64,000 nucleotides of DNA from Monosporascus cannonballus (GCA_004154925.1 QJNS01000009.1:310001-374000); one strand, 5' to 3'; positions 37,000 through 51,223 are shown, counted from the first letter of the stretch. Program-made: numbers and translations. Notes: generated from the letters alone by a model not told the origin.

Positions 37000-39900
37000 G
37001 CGCTTTAGGTACGTAATTTTTGCGTAACGTTAACGTTATAAATTTATAAAGTAAATCGTTAAATTTATAAATCTTTAAAAAATAACTAAATAATTTCGTA
37101 ACTGGCATATTATTTTTGTAATTTTTAATTCTTATTTAATATATTTTATTCGTAAATAACGAAAGCGTTATTTTAACGTTTATTTACGAATTATATAGGG
37201 TTATTCTTAAGCGGTTTCCCTAAATTTCCTATACTATTTACGTATCGCCCGGCCGGTATTTTTGGGCTAGATTCTTATCCGTCCGCTTTCGAGTAATACG
37301 TTAAATTTAAGGTCCGTTATTAATAGCTATATTACTATTTTTTTTGAATTGTTATAAAACTGCCGTATCTGCAAATTTTTCGAACGGCTTTTAAGTCGGT
37401 TTTGTATAACCTAACCACTTTACCTGGATTTGGCGTATAAAGCCTTTTTTTATTTTCTTGGTCCAGATTTAGAGGATATTTTCGATTTTGAATTTCGGTT
37501 CGTTATTTCTTTTAGGGATAATAAAAAAAGGTTACGTATTTACGTTAATTTAAGATAGTAAAAGGTTACGATTTATACGCCTTAATAAATTAATATAAAA
37601 ATAATTATAAATCTTTTCAAATATATTTAATTTAATAATATAAAAATTAATTACTTTAATTATTTAGTATTTAACTTAAAGCTATCTTAATTTTTTTAGT
37701 AGCCAGAAAATAACGATATTTCGTAAGAATTATTAAATTTTATCGTTAATTTCGTATTTTTCGGCGGGAAAACAACGCTTATTTGCTGCTTTTTTCTAGA
37801 TTTATTAGGTTGTCGCCATTACGGCTTAAGCGAATTCCATATTTTTTTGCAATTTCCTAACGAAATTTTCCGCTTTTATACGTAAATCCTTTTTGGCTGC
37901 CAAATTGCTTTTTACTTAGGGAATCGGGTTAGCGTAATATCCGTAAAACAGGAAAAAAAATTAATTTTACCGTAATCGTATTTCGGTTATTAATTACGAA
38001 TATTATTTCCAGAAGGAACTTATTCCATTTTTACTACGAATACGTTATAAAAATTCGTAAATAAATTAGCATTTTTTAATTAACTTTTTCCGTAATATTT
38101 CCGGTTTTTAAATAATATACGGTAAAAAGGCGTTATTTTATCTTTATTAATTTGTAAAATCTGGTCCAGAATTTCCTTACCTGATTAATTCCCTTATTAC
38201 TTATAATAGCCCTAAGGAAAATATAGAATTTTTAATATATTTTTACGAATATTTCCATATATGCTTTTACGTTTATTATAGGTATTATTTTTAAGATTTT
38301 TACCTTAAATAATCGGTTTATTATAATTATCAAAAAACATAAATTATATTTAAAAACGGTTAATAAATTAATTATAAAATCGATTAATAATTTATTATAA
38401 AATTATTCGGAAACCGGAAATAATTTTAATAACTTTTTTTTATTTCTCCAGATGTTTTTATAACCGTATACGTCGTAATTTTTGTAAAATTACTTTATTA
38501 TATAATACATATCCGGCCAAAAAAAACTTTTCGAAAATACCGTTATTATAACTTCTTTACCCAGGTAACTTATTATATAAAAATCGTAAGTATTTTATAT
38601 TAAGGCTGTTTTAAGCAATTCTTAATCTAAAATTTAAAAGCGTTTTCGAAATTAAAAAAAACCTTTAATATCTAAAATATATTTTGTGATTAATATTAAT
38701 AATTTTAGTTCTGCAAAAAAATTACGTTCTTTTTTTATAATAGCCTTAATAATATGGTCGTAATTTTTATTATATTTTAATGTTATATCCCAAAGCTTTT
38801 GAAAATTTTTATAATGTTAAAATATTTATATTCCTTAAGGTAACTTATTATTTTTAACTTTAATATTATTAATTATTATTGCATTTTTAGCTTATTTTTA
38901 ACGCATTGTAAATAATATAAATAATTATTTATTTTTTATTAATTAAAGTTTTCGTACGGTTTTTCGGTTATTGTTTTCTTTTGTAAATATATTTTATTTT
39001 TTGCGCGAAAATATATCGGCCTTAATGTTTAAACGGCCGATATGGAATTTAAAATTAAAATTAAAATAAAATATTTCCTTTAATTATTTTATTTAACTTT
39101 TATTTAATTTTTTAATAATTATAAAATATTTTAGATTTTTATAATCGGAAATAATTTTAAATAAGGTTATTACGTTACGTAATTCCATATCTTACGTTTT
39201 TAAAAAACTTATTATCGTTAAAAATTTTTTATATATTTCGTAATTAATTTTAACGGGATTTTATTTCTTAAAATAATAAATAACCGGGCGTAATATTTTT
39301 AATTTATTAATTTAAGATAAATAATTTCCGTATATTACTTTTAAATAATTTACTTTTAATATTATAAAATTTTTAAATTTTTATCATACTAAAATCTGTT
39401 CCGTTATAAAGGCATTTTTAAAACGTTCGAACGTTATTTTTTTCTTTTTCCTCTAACGGAATAAAGTTTTTTCCCGGATTAAACTTATTAACGGTATTAA
39501 TATATTCGCATAATAAATTATAAAGTTACGGTAAAAATTTGCGAACCCTAAAAAATTTCGGATTTCCTTAATCGTTTTAGGAACTTTTTATTTTTTAATT
39601 ATACGTAATTTTTCGGGGTCCATTTATATTTCCTTTCCGGCGTCTATAATAAATCCAAAATTTTTTATCGTTTTTACGGCGAATTCGCACTTAAAAATAT
39701 TTAAACATAAATCCGTTTTTTTAAACGGCTTAAAAACTTTTTTACCTTTTGCATATAATCCTTTTTAAATCTGAAGGAAAAAATAAAAATATCGTTTATA
39801 TATATTAAGCAAAAAACGTCGAAGTATTTCCTTAGGACCCCGTTAACGTATTATTAGAAAATTACGAGAACCTTATATAAACCCAACGGTATTACCAGTT

Positions 39901-40243
39901 ATTCGTATAAGCCGAAACGCGTTCGAAATGCCGTCTTTTATTTATTTCTTTTTTTAATTTTGATTTTATAGAACGTTATTTAAATATTTATTTTCGTAAA
40001 TTATTTAATATAAAAAAATAATTTCAAAATTTCCGAAATAAAGAATAAAAAATAACGGTCTTTTTTAATTATTATATTTAACGCCCGATAATCACAACAA
40101 AAGCAAATTTTTTTTCCGGATTTCTTTATAAATAAAACCAGAGCCCTTACGGACGAATTACTTATACGAATATACTTTTTATTTAAAAGCTTTATTAAGG
40201 CTTTTCTTAAAATTAATAATTCCCCTTTAATTATATTATACAA
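37000..40243 (-). pseudogene. Element B pol relic (RT, RNase H, integrase)
   Basis: The RT start is an open stretch at 40001-40243 with GELLILRKALIKLL, SSVRALVLFIKKSGKK and CFCCDYRALNIIIKKDRY, close to the Gypsy RT consensus ([21 protein letters not shown]). Further left, FGFIIDAGKEI and [18 protein letters not shown] (about 39550-39650) mark the RT/RNase H junction, and HIGRLNIKADIFARK (about 39010-39050) the RNase H end. The integrase should lie about 37000-38900, where only weak pieces are seen. Gag and protease would be to the right (about 40700-42300) and are too decayed to delimit. Confidence 0.78.
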
Positions 40244-42346
40244 AGGCCTTTATAATATTAGCATGTTTTTTTACTTCGTTTTTACGTAATAAAATCGTAT
40301 AATTTATTCCGAAACGTAATAAAAATAAAGCGTTACTTAGTTTTTTATCGAATAGCTTATAAAATATTTTTAATTTAAACGGAAACTTTTCGTTAACCTT
40401 TACCTTTTTCTTAAACGCTAACGCCTTATTAATATCGGCTAAAATAATTAAAAATAATTAAATTTTTTATTTAATCTTTTTAATTTTTTTTATTTTCCGA
40501 AATTCCGCTCCAAAAATAAGAATTAAAATTTTTTTCGCCTTACGAATTATTCGTACGTTATTTCCTTAAATTTTGTATTTTCTTTTCGTAAACCCTTATA
40601 TAACTTATTACGCCTATCGCCAAAAGGTGCTTTTGTATTATATATATAACGTTATAACGCTTTATTTAACGTTTTTTTAAAATTAAGGGGTAATTAAAGT
40701 TATTAATAATATATGCAAATATTTTAATCTTAAAACCGTCGATATCTATATTTATATATATTATTTCCTTAATTTCTTTTTGCTGTCGTCGGCTTTTTTT
40801 TAAACCTTTTTTAATTCGCATAATTTTATTAAAATACGCGGTAACCGTAAGTATTTTACAAACGTTTCGCTTATTACGGCAAATTATTTATATCCTTAAT
40901 TAATAAAAATTTTTACAAATTTTTTTAATTAATATATATATTAATAATAAATAAAATACCGTCCATATTTTATTTCGCAATCTTTATTTCGGCCTAAATT
41001 ATTTTTTATTTCCGAATACGCCAATATTTAAGAATTACTTTTTTCTTTTTTCATTTTTAAATTCTAACTTTTCGTTTTTATATATTTTTAACAAATTAAT
41101 TTTTCTTTACGGTTTTTTTATTAATAAAAACGAATAACGGTTCGCCCTATAATTAAAATATTTATAGCATAAGCAAAGGCCTTTTATTTTACGGGCGTTC
41201 CGTTCCTTTTAAATTACCTATCGTACGTATTATTTTAGCATTAAGGGTAAAATTTAAAATCCTTACCTTTGCCGTTCTATTACCGAAATACCCGTTATGC
41301 TTATATCGCCATCTAAGATATTTCCCATTTAATTATTACCGCCTAATTAAGTTATTAAAAATTATTCATTCTTTTTTGCCGCATTATTTTTAAAGCGTCC
41401 GGTAATTTTTATCACTTTATTTACCTATACATTATAACTTTTAAAAAAAATCCTTAAAATTAAAACTTAAGTAAATTTCTTATTTAATATTCTTTTTAAA
41501 AACGTAAATTTCGCTTTTGTTAACTCAATAATCCTTTTCGTATTTACTAACGTTTTTTCAAACAAAAGATAAAATAACGAAAATTTCGTATTATCGGCTT
41601 ACCTTAAATTCCAAAAACATTCGGTTACCTTTTCTTTTTTATGCCGATTATTATATTATTTATATAATACCTAAAAAAATTAACTGAATTAAAAATATTA
41701 TTTAGGCTTCCGGTAATATAATAAATAATAACCGAATATTATATATTAATTTTAAACCTTTCGTATATAACGTAAAACTGCTTACGAACTCCTTTTATGA
41801 AAATAACGTTTATTTCGAATTTATAAATTCTGGATACGTACTTTCTGGGGAATTTCTTTTTTGTCTCGTCGAACTTCTCCGGCCAAAATAATGTCTTCCG
41901 CTTAATTCCTACTATTAATTCGGTCGTTCGAACCGCTTCTGCAAAATGGCTTAATTACGCTTTTAATTATTACTAAATCGAAAAAAAAGTTAGTATTCAT
42001 AAGAGTTATTACGTTCCGAGTTTATAATTAAGTAATAAATTTTTGTTAAGTAATTAAACCGTTTTTAAATTATTCGGCCGTTTATATTAATTTCTTATTT
42101 ACTTTATATTGCGCTTTTATATATTTACGGAATTAGGCTGCCTTTTTTTATTCTTTTCGAACTAGTAACTTATGCATTATTCCATAACCGCCATCGAACT
42201 TATTAAGGTTTCCGTCATAACGTTAAATACCCTCTATAACTTTGGGTCGATAAGGGCCCCTTCCTGGGCCCCGTAAAAAACGTTCGAAAATCCTGATATC
42301 TGATCCCGAACGTTTTTTGCTCTGCTAAATAATAAGCTAAAAAATA

Positions 42347-42525
42347 TGTAAAAAGCTTTACCTAAGCGGTTTGCAATCGGTTGCCAATAAGAGTTTATTT
42401 TCTAACTAAAGAAAAAAAATAAAAATACAATTATATGTATTCGCATATAAGGCGCTACGCTAATGCTGCTTGGTATCGGCGTTTATCCGGTGCTCCATAA
42501 TAGGGCTCCATACAGCCCCATCACA
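42347..42525 (-). repeat. Element B 5' LTR (right)
   Basis: Starts TGTAAAAAGCTTTACC and ends CCCCATCACA. Differences from the left LTR are mostly G-to-A or C-to-T. Confidence 0.88.
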
Positions 42526-42591
42526 CGGTCAAAAATATTTAATATTTTATTTTGATAGTTGTTTTAAATATTTAAACGTTAAGATATAATA

Positions 42592-45272
42592 CGATTTTCT
42601 TTTTTTGATTTTTATTCTTAAAAATCAATTTATTTATTAATTATATGTAATATATAATTCTTTATCATTATTTAGTATATTAAGTCGTATTTTTAAATTA
42701 ATGTAAAGCTTTATTTTCTTTTATTAATAAATCTAATATAAGTATATTTCGTTATTTTGTTTGTTTTTACGTTAATCGTTTTAATTATATTATTGCTAAA
42801 AAAAAAGCCAGTTATAATGTTTGTATAAATGAAAAATACGCGTATTATAAGTTTAACGAAATAGACTTTTAAGCTAGTACCTTTTTTACGTCATCATTTT
42901 TTATTTATTTGCTACGAGAAACGGAGTTCTCGTCTTAGGAAAACTCTTTTTAAAGTCTAGCGTAAGTTCGTAAAAGCTAGAATTAGGCTAAGATTCTTGG
43001 CCTTTTTAAGTGATCTAGATAATCTAGATAATTTAAGTGATCTGAACCAGATAATACAGATTTCATAAATCTACGATATATTTATTTAAAAACGAGATAT
43101 ATAAAAAATAAATTTTTATAGTTAATAATCTATTTACTTTCCTTTTGAATTAATGATTTAAGCTTTTAAACAAAGATATCGTTTTTAATTCAGAGAAACA
43201 TCCTTAAAGTTTTTAACGAATATATTTATAAATTATTTTTCGTTTTATTATTACTTGTAAATTATAACTCTTTTCGGGTATATCTTTTACTTTTAGATAG
43301 ATATATAATAGCTTCGTTATAGTAGTACTTTAATAACGTATATATTACGAAAAAAAGATCAGACATAGAAAAGAACAGATAAAAGCCGATTTGTTTTTTT
43401 AATAACCTTATTTTATCTACAACGTTTACGTCCTAAAGAAACAACCATTTATAAGACAATATCTGAAATAATACGTCGTAAAATTAAAAGTTTAAATAAA
43501 ATGAAAAGGCAAAAATGAGAAAAGGCCGCCGTTACATTTTTAAATCTCGTAATTGGCTAGCCGGTTGTAAAAATTTATTAGTTCTCTTTTGTTGCTCTAA
43601 AAACCGTATATTAGGATACAATTATTAGTAGAATTGCTGTTATGAATAAAAGCTTTTTAATACAAGTTAGATATTCATAAATCTTTTTGCAAGCTCTAAG
43701 AAATTTTCGAAGTCGGCGAATTTTTTTAGAATTTAATCAAATATTAAATAAATCACTTTTCTTTTATACTATTTAGAGTATTCTTTATTTTGTATATAAT
43801 TTTGTTTTTCGTTTTTAAATGGTTTCGCTTCGTATAGATTTTAATAATATTTATTCTTAACTAAACTAGAGAAATTCAAAAAACTAAGTTTAATTGATTT
43901 TTAGTAAAAGCTTTCATTTGTAATTATTTTCTAGGATTTCTTTTAGCGAAATATTATTTCAATTCTTAATTTTTTAATTTATTTTAATTATAATATTCGT
44001 TTACTTTATTGTGTTCTAATTACAATTATAGTTTTATTTCTTAATATAATAATTCAAGACATTTTCAAGTAAATATTATTTTAACTTTATTAAATTTATT
44101 GTCCGTATTTTATAAATATCGATAATAAAATTAACTTTTATTGCAATTATTTTAGAGCTTTTAAAAAATTTAATATTGTAAATTAATTATATAGACGTTA
44201 CTTATTTAAATCAGCAATTTTATTAATAATTAATATAATATTATAAATACACTTTTAATGTTTGATTTAATTGTTTTATTTATCAGTCAATTTATAGTTT
44301 AAAAGTATTAAATAACCTTTAATTTAAACCGATTTTCATTATAATCTTTATTAGAATTTTAAAATAAGCGTAACAATTTTATCGAAAACGATTTTTTCTA
44401 GTAATTTATATATATTCAAAATGTTTTAAAAGAAAATATATATTATTTATTCGACATTTGCAATATTTTCGTAAGTGAAGAAATTAAAAATATTTTTGAG
44501 ATTAGCCACGATTACAGAAATATTATTGTAATATATTATTATGTATAAATGTACAAATATAAAAAACTTAATATTAATGTTTAAAAAATTAAGTTCTATT
44601 ATTTTTAAAACATTACTAATACTTATAATTTTTTACAAAGCGTATATTATTAGCTTCTAATGGTGTTCTAAAGATTATATTATTATTCTATTTATAACTT
44701 ATTATTATTATTTTAAACATTTAATTAATATCTTAAATTTACTCTACCGTTTAAAAATCTAGATATATTTATATAATTAATGTTTATATATATAAAATGT
44801 TCAGTATATTTAATATTTTATTTTTTAGTAAACTGTTATTATGTTTGGGGAAATCTTTCTTAATAATTACTTTATAATGTAATTCGTATAAATATAAATT
44901 ACGTGAAACTAAATAATTTTATATATAATATTAAAAAATAAGTAATCAATTATACATAATTTTAAATAATATTTTTAACATTTAGTTAGTTTTTTAAAAC
45001 ATCGACTTTGTTGTTTTTCGAATTCTTTTTATAACTAATAACGATGTCTAAGTTTTTTTTATATATTTTAATTATCATTTTAGAAGTTTTTTATTCGTAA
45101 CAACTCCGCTAAAGTTTTAATAATTTGTATAAATTTTAATTTATTAAAAACATTTCATAAATATTTAAAATTTTGAAAAGCTATAACGATAATCATAAAT
45201 TTTTATCTGAAATAGTCTTATTTATTTCGATTACTTTTAATTTATATACAAGAACTCGATAAGATATGATTT
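42592..45272 (-). pseudogene. A5 internal 3' part: 3' region and integrase relic
   Basis: Starts with the complement of the polypurine tract. 42592-43960 has no clear coding pattern; 42900-43060 is richer in GC, with AATCTAGATAATCTAGATAA-like units. 43960-45272 follows the integrase-to-RNase H part of A2 (19437-20715), for example ATTAATATAATATTATAAATA and the shared run before the A4 insertion site. Interrupted by A4 at 45272. Confidence 0.6.
45268..45272 (+). repeat. Target-site duplication of A4, left (GATTT)
   Basis: The right copy at 57676-57680 reads AATTT, one G-to-A change. Joining the flanks restores the A2-like RNase H sequence across the site, independent support for this insertion. 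Confidence 0.85.
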
Positions 45273-45651
45273 TGTTACGACTTAACGGGTTTCGGCATCA
45301 GAAAATAGTTAACAAGGATGACACGGACCACCGTCCAGGTTACGTGACGGGTACTTCGCAAAAATTTGCTGAATACGAATAATTAGCATTAAATAACTGC
45401 TTAATACAACTTCGCTAAGTACAGTGAAATAGAGATAAATAATAATACCCGAACTAATATATATATACGCTTATTATTTGCATAATATAAATAATACCAG
45501 TTTATAATAAAATATAATTATTTAAGGTAATCTTAATATTACGAAACGTAATACATTATTATATTTATTATTTAATTATTGAAGATATTTTTATTAATAT
45601 AAATTTATACGATTAAAGTTTAATAATTAATTAAATTTTTTAGCCATTATA
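45273..45651 (+). repeat. A4 5' LTR
   Basis: TGTTACGACTTAACGGG ... TAGCCATTATA. 379 bp; pairs with 57298-57675. Confidence 0.88.
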
Positions 45652-45652
45652 C

Positions 45653-45657
45653 GTTAC
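45653..45657 (+). repeat. Target-site duplication of element C, left (GTTAC)
   Basis: Identical to 51224-51228. The site is the primer-binding region just after the A4 5' LTR. Confidence 0.9.
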
Positions 45658-45847
45658 TGTAACGGGCACGATACGTAGGCTGAACGGAGGCATCGCCCAA
45701 CGAAGATTTATATTCAAGGTAAGGAAGAAAGAGGAGAAACAGCTAGCCACCAGCGAGGTGGCTACTTTTTATATACATATGGGTAAATTCGAGCTAAAGA
45801 GCTCGCTCCGTAAGCCCGAACCGCCCTATAGGCTTTAGCCTGTAATA
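45658..45847 (-). repeat. Element C 3' LTR (left)
   Basis: TGTAACGGGCACGATACG ... TTTAGCCTGTAATA, 190 bp. Contains a perfect 8 bp stem hairpin TAGCCACC-AGCGA-GGTGGCTA at 45744-45764. Confidence 0.9.
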
Positions 45848-46599
45848 TCACCCCTTTTTTCGCCTTTAAGAAGTAACGAGGTTGCGGCGAAATAACGGCG
45901 GCTTTACTTATATCTTTTTCTTTTTATTCTTATTCGTACTATTACGTCTTCGCCGACCCCGTTTTTATTTCCGAACAACTTTTTAAAATTATCAAAAATA
46001 ATTATATTTTCGAAATTATTACGTAATTTTTATATTGGTTCGGCGTAATTTGCGTATTTTACGAATAGCTTTTTTCGGCGACCGCGGTTTACGTACATAT
46101 TTTCGGCCTTTAATATACGTTTTATTATATATTTTTTTCCTTTTTTATTTAATAATATCGATAACGGTTAATTATTATTTAAGACTTGCCTAAATAATAA
46201 GTTTTTTGTTATTAATTTTAAAAAATTTACGTCGAATTTCGAATATATTTTTAACGGCATATTTAATTTTATGGTAATATACGGCATAATTGCAATAATC
46301 TTATATTTAACGTATATCCAAAATAACTTTTTAAATAATTATAAGGTAATTATATTTTTTAAATTTAATTATATTAAGTCCTTGATTTCGAAACGTAATA
46401 TTTATTTCTTAAAAATATTAATTAATTATTTTATCCGGGCTTATACCGACGTTATAACAGCTTATATACATTCTGTATTTTTTTATAACTTTTTAACGAA
46501 ATTAATAACCTTTTTTGCTTTGGGAATTAATTAAGTAATTACCGGTATTTTGTTAATAAGCTTTATATCGTATCCGTAAATTAAGAAAAAAAAGGCTTA

Positions 46600-48800
46600 T
46601 TTTTAATAAAAAGTTTTTGCCGTTAAAAGCTAATTATATTACCGGTAGGAATTCGGCCTAATTATATTATATATAACTTAAAAAATAACGGAAATACGCA
46701 AAAGTTTCTTGGTTAACCTTTTCGGTAATTCTATTTATTTAAAGGTAAAAAAATATATTAAATTATTACTATATATTTATTAAATCGTATAAATACATCC
46801 AGAATTTATTCGTCCAATTATTCCTTTTATTAAATATTAAATTTTTAATAATACATAATAAAACGTTAAACGTACGTTTTTGCATTTATATTAAATATCG
46901 GCTCCAAAATAACCGTTTTCGTTAAGTAACTATAAAATACTATAAAAAACAGGAGTTCCTTTTTTGCCTTACCGGTAAATCGATTATAAGATTTACCGAA
47001 AAATCTAAATAAAATCGGTTTAAAATAAATAAAGGCCGTAATAACCCTTTTTTCGTTTCTTTTTATACATATAACCTATTATATATATCGCAGTTACGGT
47101 AAAAACGGCGTATATTCTAAATTTATTCCGGCCAGTAATAATTACGGATTAATATTATTAACGTAATATTTTTTTCTGGTTGGCCAATAATATAAAAGTT
47201 ATATACCCGTTAAATTAATAACGTCCGAAGCGGTTTTTAAACGGAAACCTAAATACGTTCTTTAAATTGTAAAAAAACTTTGGGATTAAAGGAATATTCC
47301 GTTATAAAAACCTTTACCGTATTTATAGCCGGGGGAAAATTACGTAACTTTTGAGCCACGGCGGTATACGCTATATTTAAAATTTTATATTTCTTAAAGG
47401 TTTTTTTCGAAAAATATTTTTTTTGCTAGGAGATATAACCGGTTATTCGTTATTTTCTTACTTTAAGTAAATTATAGTTATTAAGATTTTTTAAATCTGT
47501 ATTAATTTGTTAAATAATTACTTTTCCTTAATTAACCGGGTTATTTATTTTTTAAACTTAATATTTTTATTACAAAAAATATCTTATAACTTGCGAAATA
47601 TAATATTAAATCGGTTTACTAATTTACCAGGATAATATTTAAGTACGAAATTAAAGGCGGATAAAAAATTAATTTATCGAATTTACCTTTTAATAAATTT
47701 ACGGATATTTATAAAATATTAAAAATTTACGTAATTTATTAAAATCGTAAACAGGTTAATTAACCCTTAAAACTTTCTTTTTTATTGTGCCAGCGCTTTA
47801 ACAATAATTAATAAGTTTTTATCGTATATTTCGTAATTATATTTAATTAGTAATAATTGTCTTAAAAAATACGCAATTAATTATAAACGCCTTAACGAAT
47901 CAAATTAAGATAAGCATTTTTTAATTACCCAGCCGGAATAATTTATTTTTATTATTTTTTTTTCGAAATCTTAATACGTAAAAATAAGCGTTATAATAAA
48001 AAGCTTTTTAAATTGGTTAAAAACTTATTATTTTCGTTTTTTTAACGAATTTTTTTAAATTAGTTATAAAAAAAGAGCTGTTATCCCGTTAAAATCTTTT
48101 ATAAAGATTTGGTAAAGGTTAACGAACCCGATAAAATTCTTAACTTTTTTTACGTTAATAAAGGTTTTTTATTTTCGAATAGTGGTTATTTTCTTAAAAT
48201 CAACTTTTAAATTTATTTTTATTTCGATTAAAAACTTTAAGTATTTTATTTTTAAATTACGAATTTATATTTATCCGGGTTCAGCTTTAATCCTACTTTT
48301 ATTAAACGGTAAAATACTAACTTAATTTTCATTATATAATCGGTTCGAAAACCGGATAAATAAATTAATATATTATTTATATATATAAAATAAAAGTTAA
48401 TAAGATAATATTTTAACGTAATATAATTATAACGCTACAAGGTAGCCGGTATATTATTAAGGCCGAAAAAATATATTAATTATGCGAAAAACTCGAAATA
48501 TATACGGAATGCAATTTTCTATTCGTTTTCTTAATAAATACATAACCGGTAAAAGGTTATTCGAACGTCGAACTTCGTAAACCACCGGGCTTATAATAAG
48601 GTTCGTAACGTTTCTTTTATTAACGGAAAAGGATAATAATTTCGTTTCGTAATTTTATTTAATTCCTTATAATTTACGTAAAACCGTAAATTTCCGTTAA
48701 ACCTTTTCATAAATAATACCGAGATATTTATAAAAAATATTATTAATTCGAATTTAATTTTTATCGAATAAATTTATAAATATTTTACGTAAAATTAATA
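46600..48800 (-). pseudogene. Element C pol relic (RT, RNase H, integrase)
   Basis: RT about 48300-48720, read on the minus strand: MKRFNGNLRFYVNYKELN, ITKRNYYPFPLIKETL, ARWFTKFDVRITF, IAFRIYFEFF and FFGLNNTG, an almost complete series of Gypsy RT blocks with G-to-A type replacements. The RNase H junction, about 48060-48160, reads VKNFIGFVNLYQIFI. The integrase should lie about 46600-47700. Open stretches on the plus strand at 46271-46534 and 48986-49279 are mirror-strand artefacts. Gag, expected about 49400-50950, is not delimited. Confidence 0.8.
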
Positions 48801-51033
48801 AATTTTTTCTTAATATCTTATATAAAGGTTTTTATAAAATTCCTTTTTTTCAATTTAAGGCATTTATTTTTAAATTTATTATTACGTTATTATTATTATA
48901 ATAAAATAATAACGATAAATTTTCGTTATTTATAAAAGAATTTTGGAATTTCCGTATTTCCATAAAAAAACGTTCCGTTATATCCTTGGAAATTAATTAT
49001 GGCTTTATTTTTAAAGCCTTATTAATATCTTTTATAAAAATTACGAATTATTATATCTTTTTTTTACGGCGGCTTTACCGCGTTATTATTGCGAAAGTTA
49101 TAACTGCTATTAAGCGGGTTTTTTTATATTTTTGTAATTATCTTTTTAAGCGGTCTTTAAGTTCTTTATTAAGTTATTTTTTCGCGTATTATAAGCGCGG
49201 TAATATCGTTCGTAAAACGGATAAACCGTTATTTTGTTTCGTATACGATATTATTATATTTTATCCAGGTTTTTTGTAAAACAAAAAAATAAAATAAATT
49301 TTTAATTTCGTATCCCCAAATTCGTTTTAGGCGGCCGTTTAAATTTACATTAATATAAATAATTTTTCGGATCGTAATTATTATAAGTTCGTTATTTTTT
49401 TATTAATTTTAACTAATAGGATATAATAAATATGCGTTATAATTTTAAACGGTGAATTAACCGCTAATTAAATGCCAAATAATAAATATATTTATTATCT
49501 ATTAAAACGTTTATATATATAATATTATTAATTAAAGCGTTTTATTAAAAAAAGTATTATTTAATTTATTGTTAACTTTTTATAAATTTTTCTTTATTAT
49601 ATCTTTTCCCCGTTAGCGATTTTTAATAAAGGTTATTTTTTTAAATTTTCGTTATTTAAATCGTTATTTTTATTAACGGTTTTCCGCAAATTCGTTACCG
49701 TAACCTCCGTTTTGGCCAAACGAGGCCGTTTTACGGATTTATATTTAGGGTACTTTTAATTCGAATAGTTCGTAACGGCATAACCGAAATATTACCTTTT
49801 CCGTTTTTAAGTTCTTATTTCGTTATCGGAAAATTATTTCGTATAAGGCCGGTTATCCGAATTTTATTTTGAATTACTTCCGGATTAGTTTTTTTAATTA
49901 CCCCGTTATTAGTTTATAAATTTGAAAGTTAACGTAATTAATTACGTAATTTTTATTTTAAATATATCCTTTTAAACGTTTATTATTTAAGCCGGTTTAT
50001 TAATTTAGTTAACATATTATTATTAATTAATTATTCCGTTTTTTTATCGGAATACCAAGTTATTATTTTTTTATTTATATAATAATCGGATAAAACTTTT
50101 AAATAATTAATTATTTTTTTTATTTTACTTATTTAACGGTTATAATTATCGTAAAATGTATTTTTCGTTATTAATATATTACGGAATTATATATTAATAT
50201 TAGCGTTTAAAAAAATTACCTTAATTATTAAGGGTTACGTTAAACCTTTATATTTGGCTAACTTAAGCTTAAAATTTAATAAGTAATTTTAAAATTATTA
50301 ATTATTATTTTGCTTTATATATTATAAATATTTTTAAACGAATTATATTGCTTATTTATTTTTAAATTACTTTTTTATATAAAAAAAGAAATTATTAACG
50401 TTAAAATCCTTTTATAATTTTTTATTTCGAATTAATAATTAAATCGTAATTATTTTTCAGTAAGTATAAATATTATAATATTTAAGCAAATTATTACAAA
50501 ACATCCGGAAATAAACCAGTTTTTTTTATTTTCGTACGGAATATAGTAAAAAACGAACGGAACATTTTTTATTTCCCGTTTTACGAAAGTTATTTTATAG
50601 GTTTACGATTTGTTTTTGTAAATACGTTATTAAGCGGCGGGCTTACCGTAAGTTTTTAACAAAGCGGATCCTGTTTTATAAAGGCTTTTTTTTGTTTTAT
50701 TTTTATAAAAAAGTATTTTTTTTATTTTGGTTATTTTATTAAGCAAATTATTTATTATTTTGTTACGGTTAAGGATTAATTTGGCAGCTTTTTTTATTAT
50801 ATATTAAACTTTTAAAATATATTTACGAACGATTAATATTATAAGTTTTCCTTAGTGGTTCCGGACGAAATTAATGCTATAAGTTCGTTTATAATTTCGT
50901 CGGTTATGTTATTTCGTAATTACTTTGTTATAAGATTTTTTTGGTTTATTATCCGTGGCCAAGGTATTTTTGGGAAACGTTTCGCTTTTACCTAATTTCC
51001 TGGAAGCTGTAATAAGTTATAACCTTAAATATA

Positions 51034-51223
51034 CGTAACGGGTACGATACGTAAGCTAAACGAAGGTACGGCCTAATGAAGGTTTATATTTAAGGTAAGG
51101 AGGGAAGGGGAGAAACAGCTAGCCACCAGCGAAGTGGCTGCTTCTTATATATATATAGGTGAGCTCGGGCTAAGGAGTTCGCTCCGTAAGCCCGAGCCGC
51201 CCTATAGGCTTTAACCTGTAACA
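51034..51223 (-). repeat. Element C 5' LTR (right)
   Basis: 190 bp. Matches the left LTR through CAGCTAGCCACCAGCGAAGTGG and ends TTTAACCTGTAACA. The hairpin stem has one G-to-A change here. The first base at the left end is C where T is expected. Confidence 0.88.

Larger units (their letters stand above)
35602..42525 (-). mobile_element. Ty3/Gypsy element B, minus strand
   Basis: 6.9 kb with short LTRs (188 and 179 bp) and a minus-strand pol. It inserted into the left LTR of A5. The flanks read AGGTC (35597-35601) and CGGTC (42526-42530), a TSD with one mismatch. Unlike its interior, the LTRs retain normal GC. A purine-rich complement (TTACCTCCTATCTTTCCC) borders the left LTR, consistent with that being the 3' LTR. 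Confidence 0.88.
45658..51223 (-). mobile_element. Ty3/Gypsy element C, minus strand
   Basis: 5.6 kb with 190 bp LTRs and a perfect TSD GTTAC, inserted into A4 immediately downstream of its 5' LTR. The interior is RIP-decayed; the LTRs are largely unmutated. The left LTR is the 3' one: it is bordered by TCACCCCTTTTTTCGCC, the complement of a polypurine tract. Confidence 0.92.

Noticed and set aside
46271..46534. 87-codon plus-strand open frame with membrane-like sequence
   Set aside because: Lies opposite the pol of element C. AT-rich decayed DNA yields Phe/Ile/Tyr-rich frames by chance.
48986..49279. 97-codon plus-strand open frame
   Set aside because: Opposite strand of element C internal sequence upstream of RT. 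No domain, composition typical of decay.
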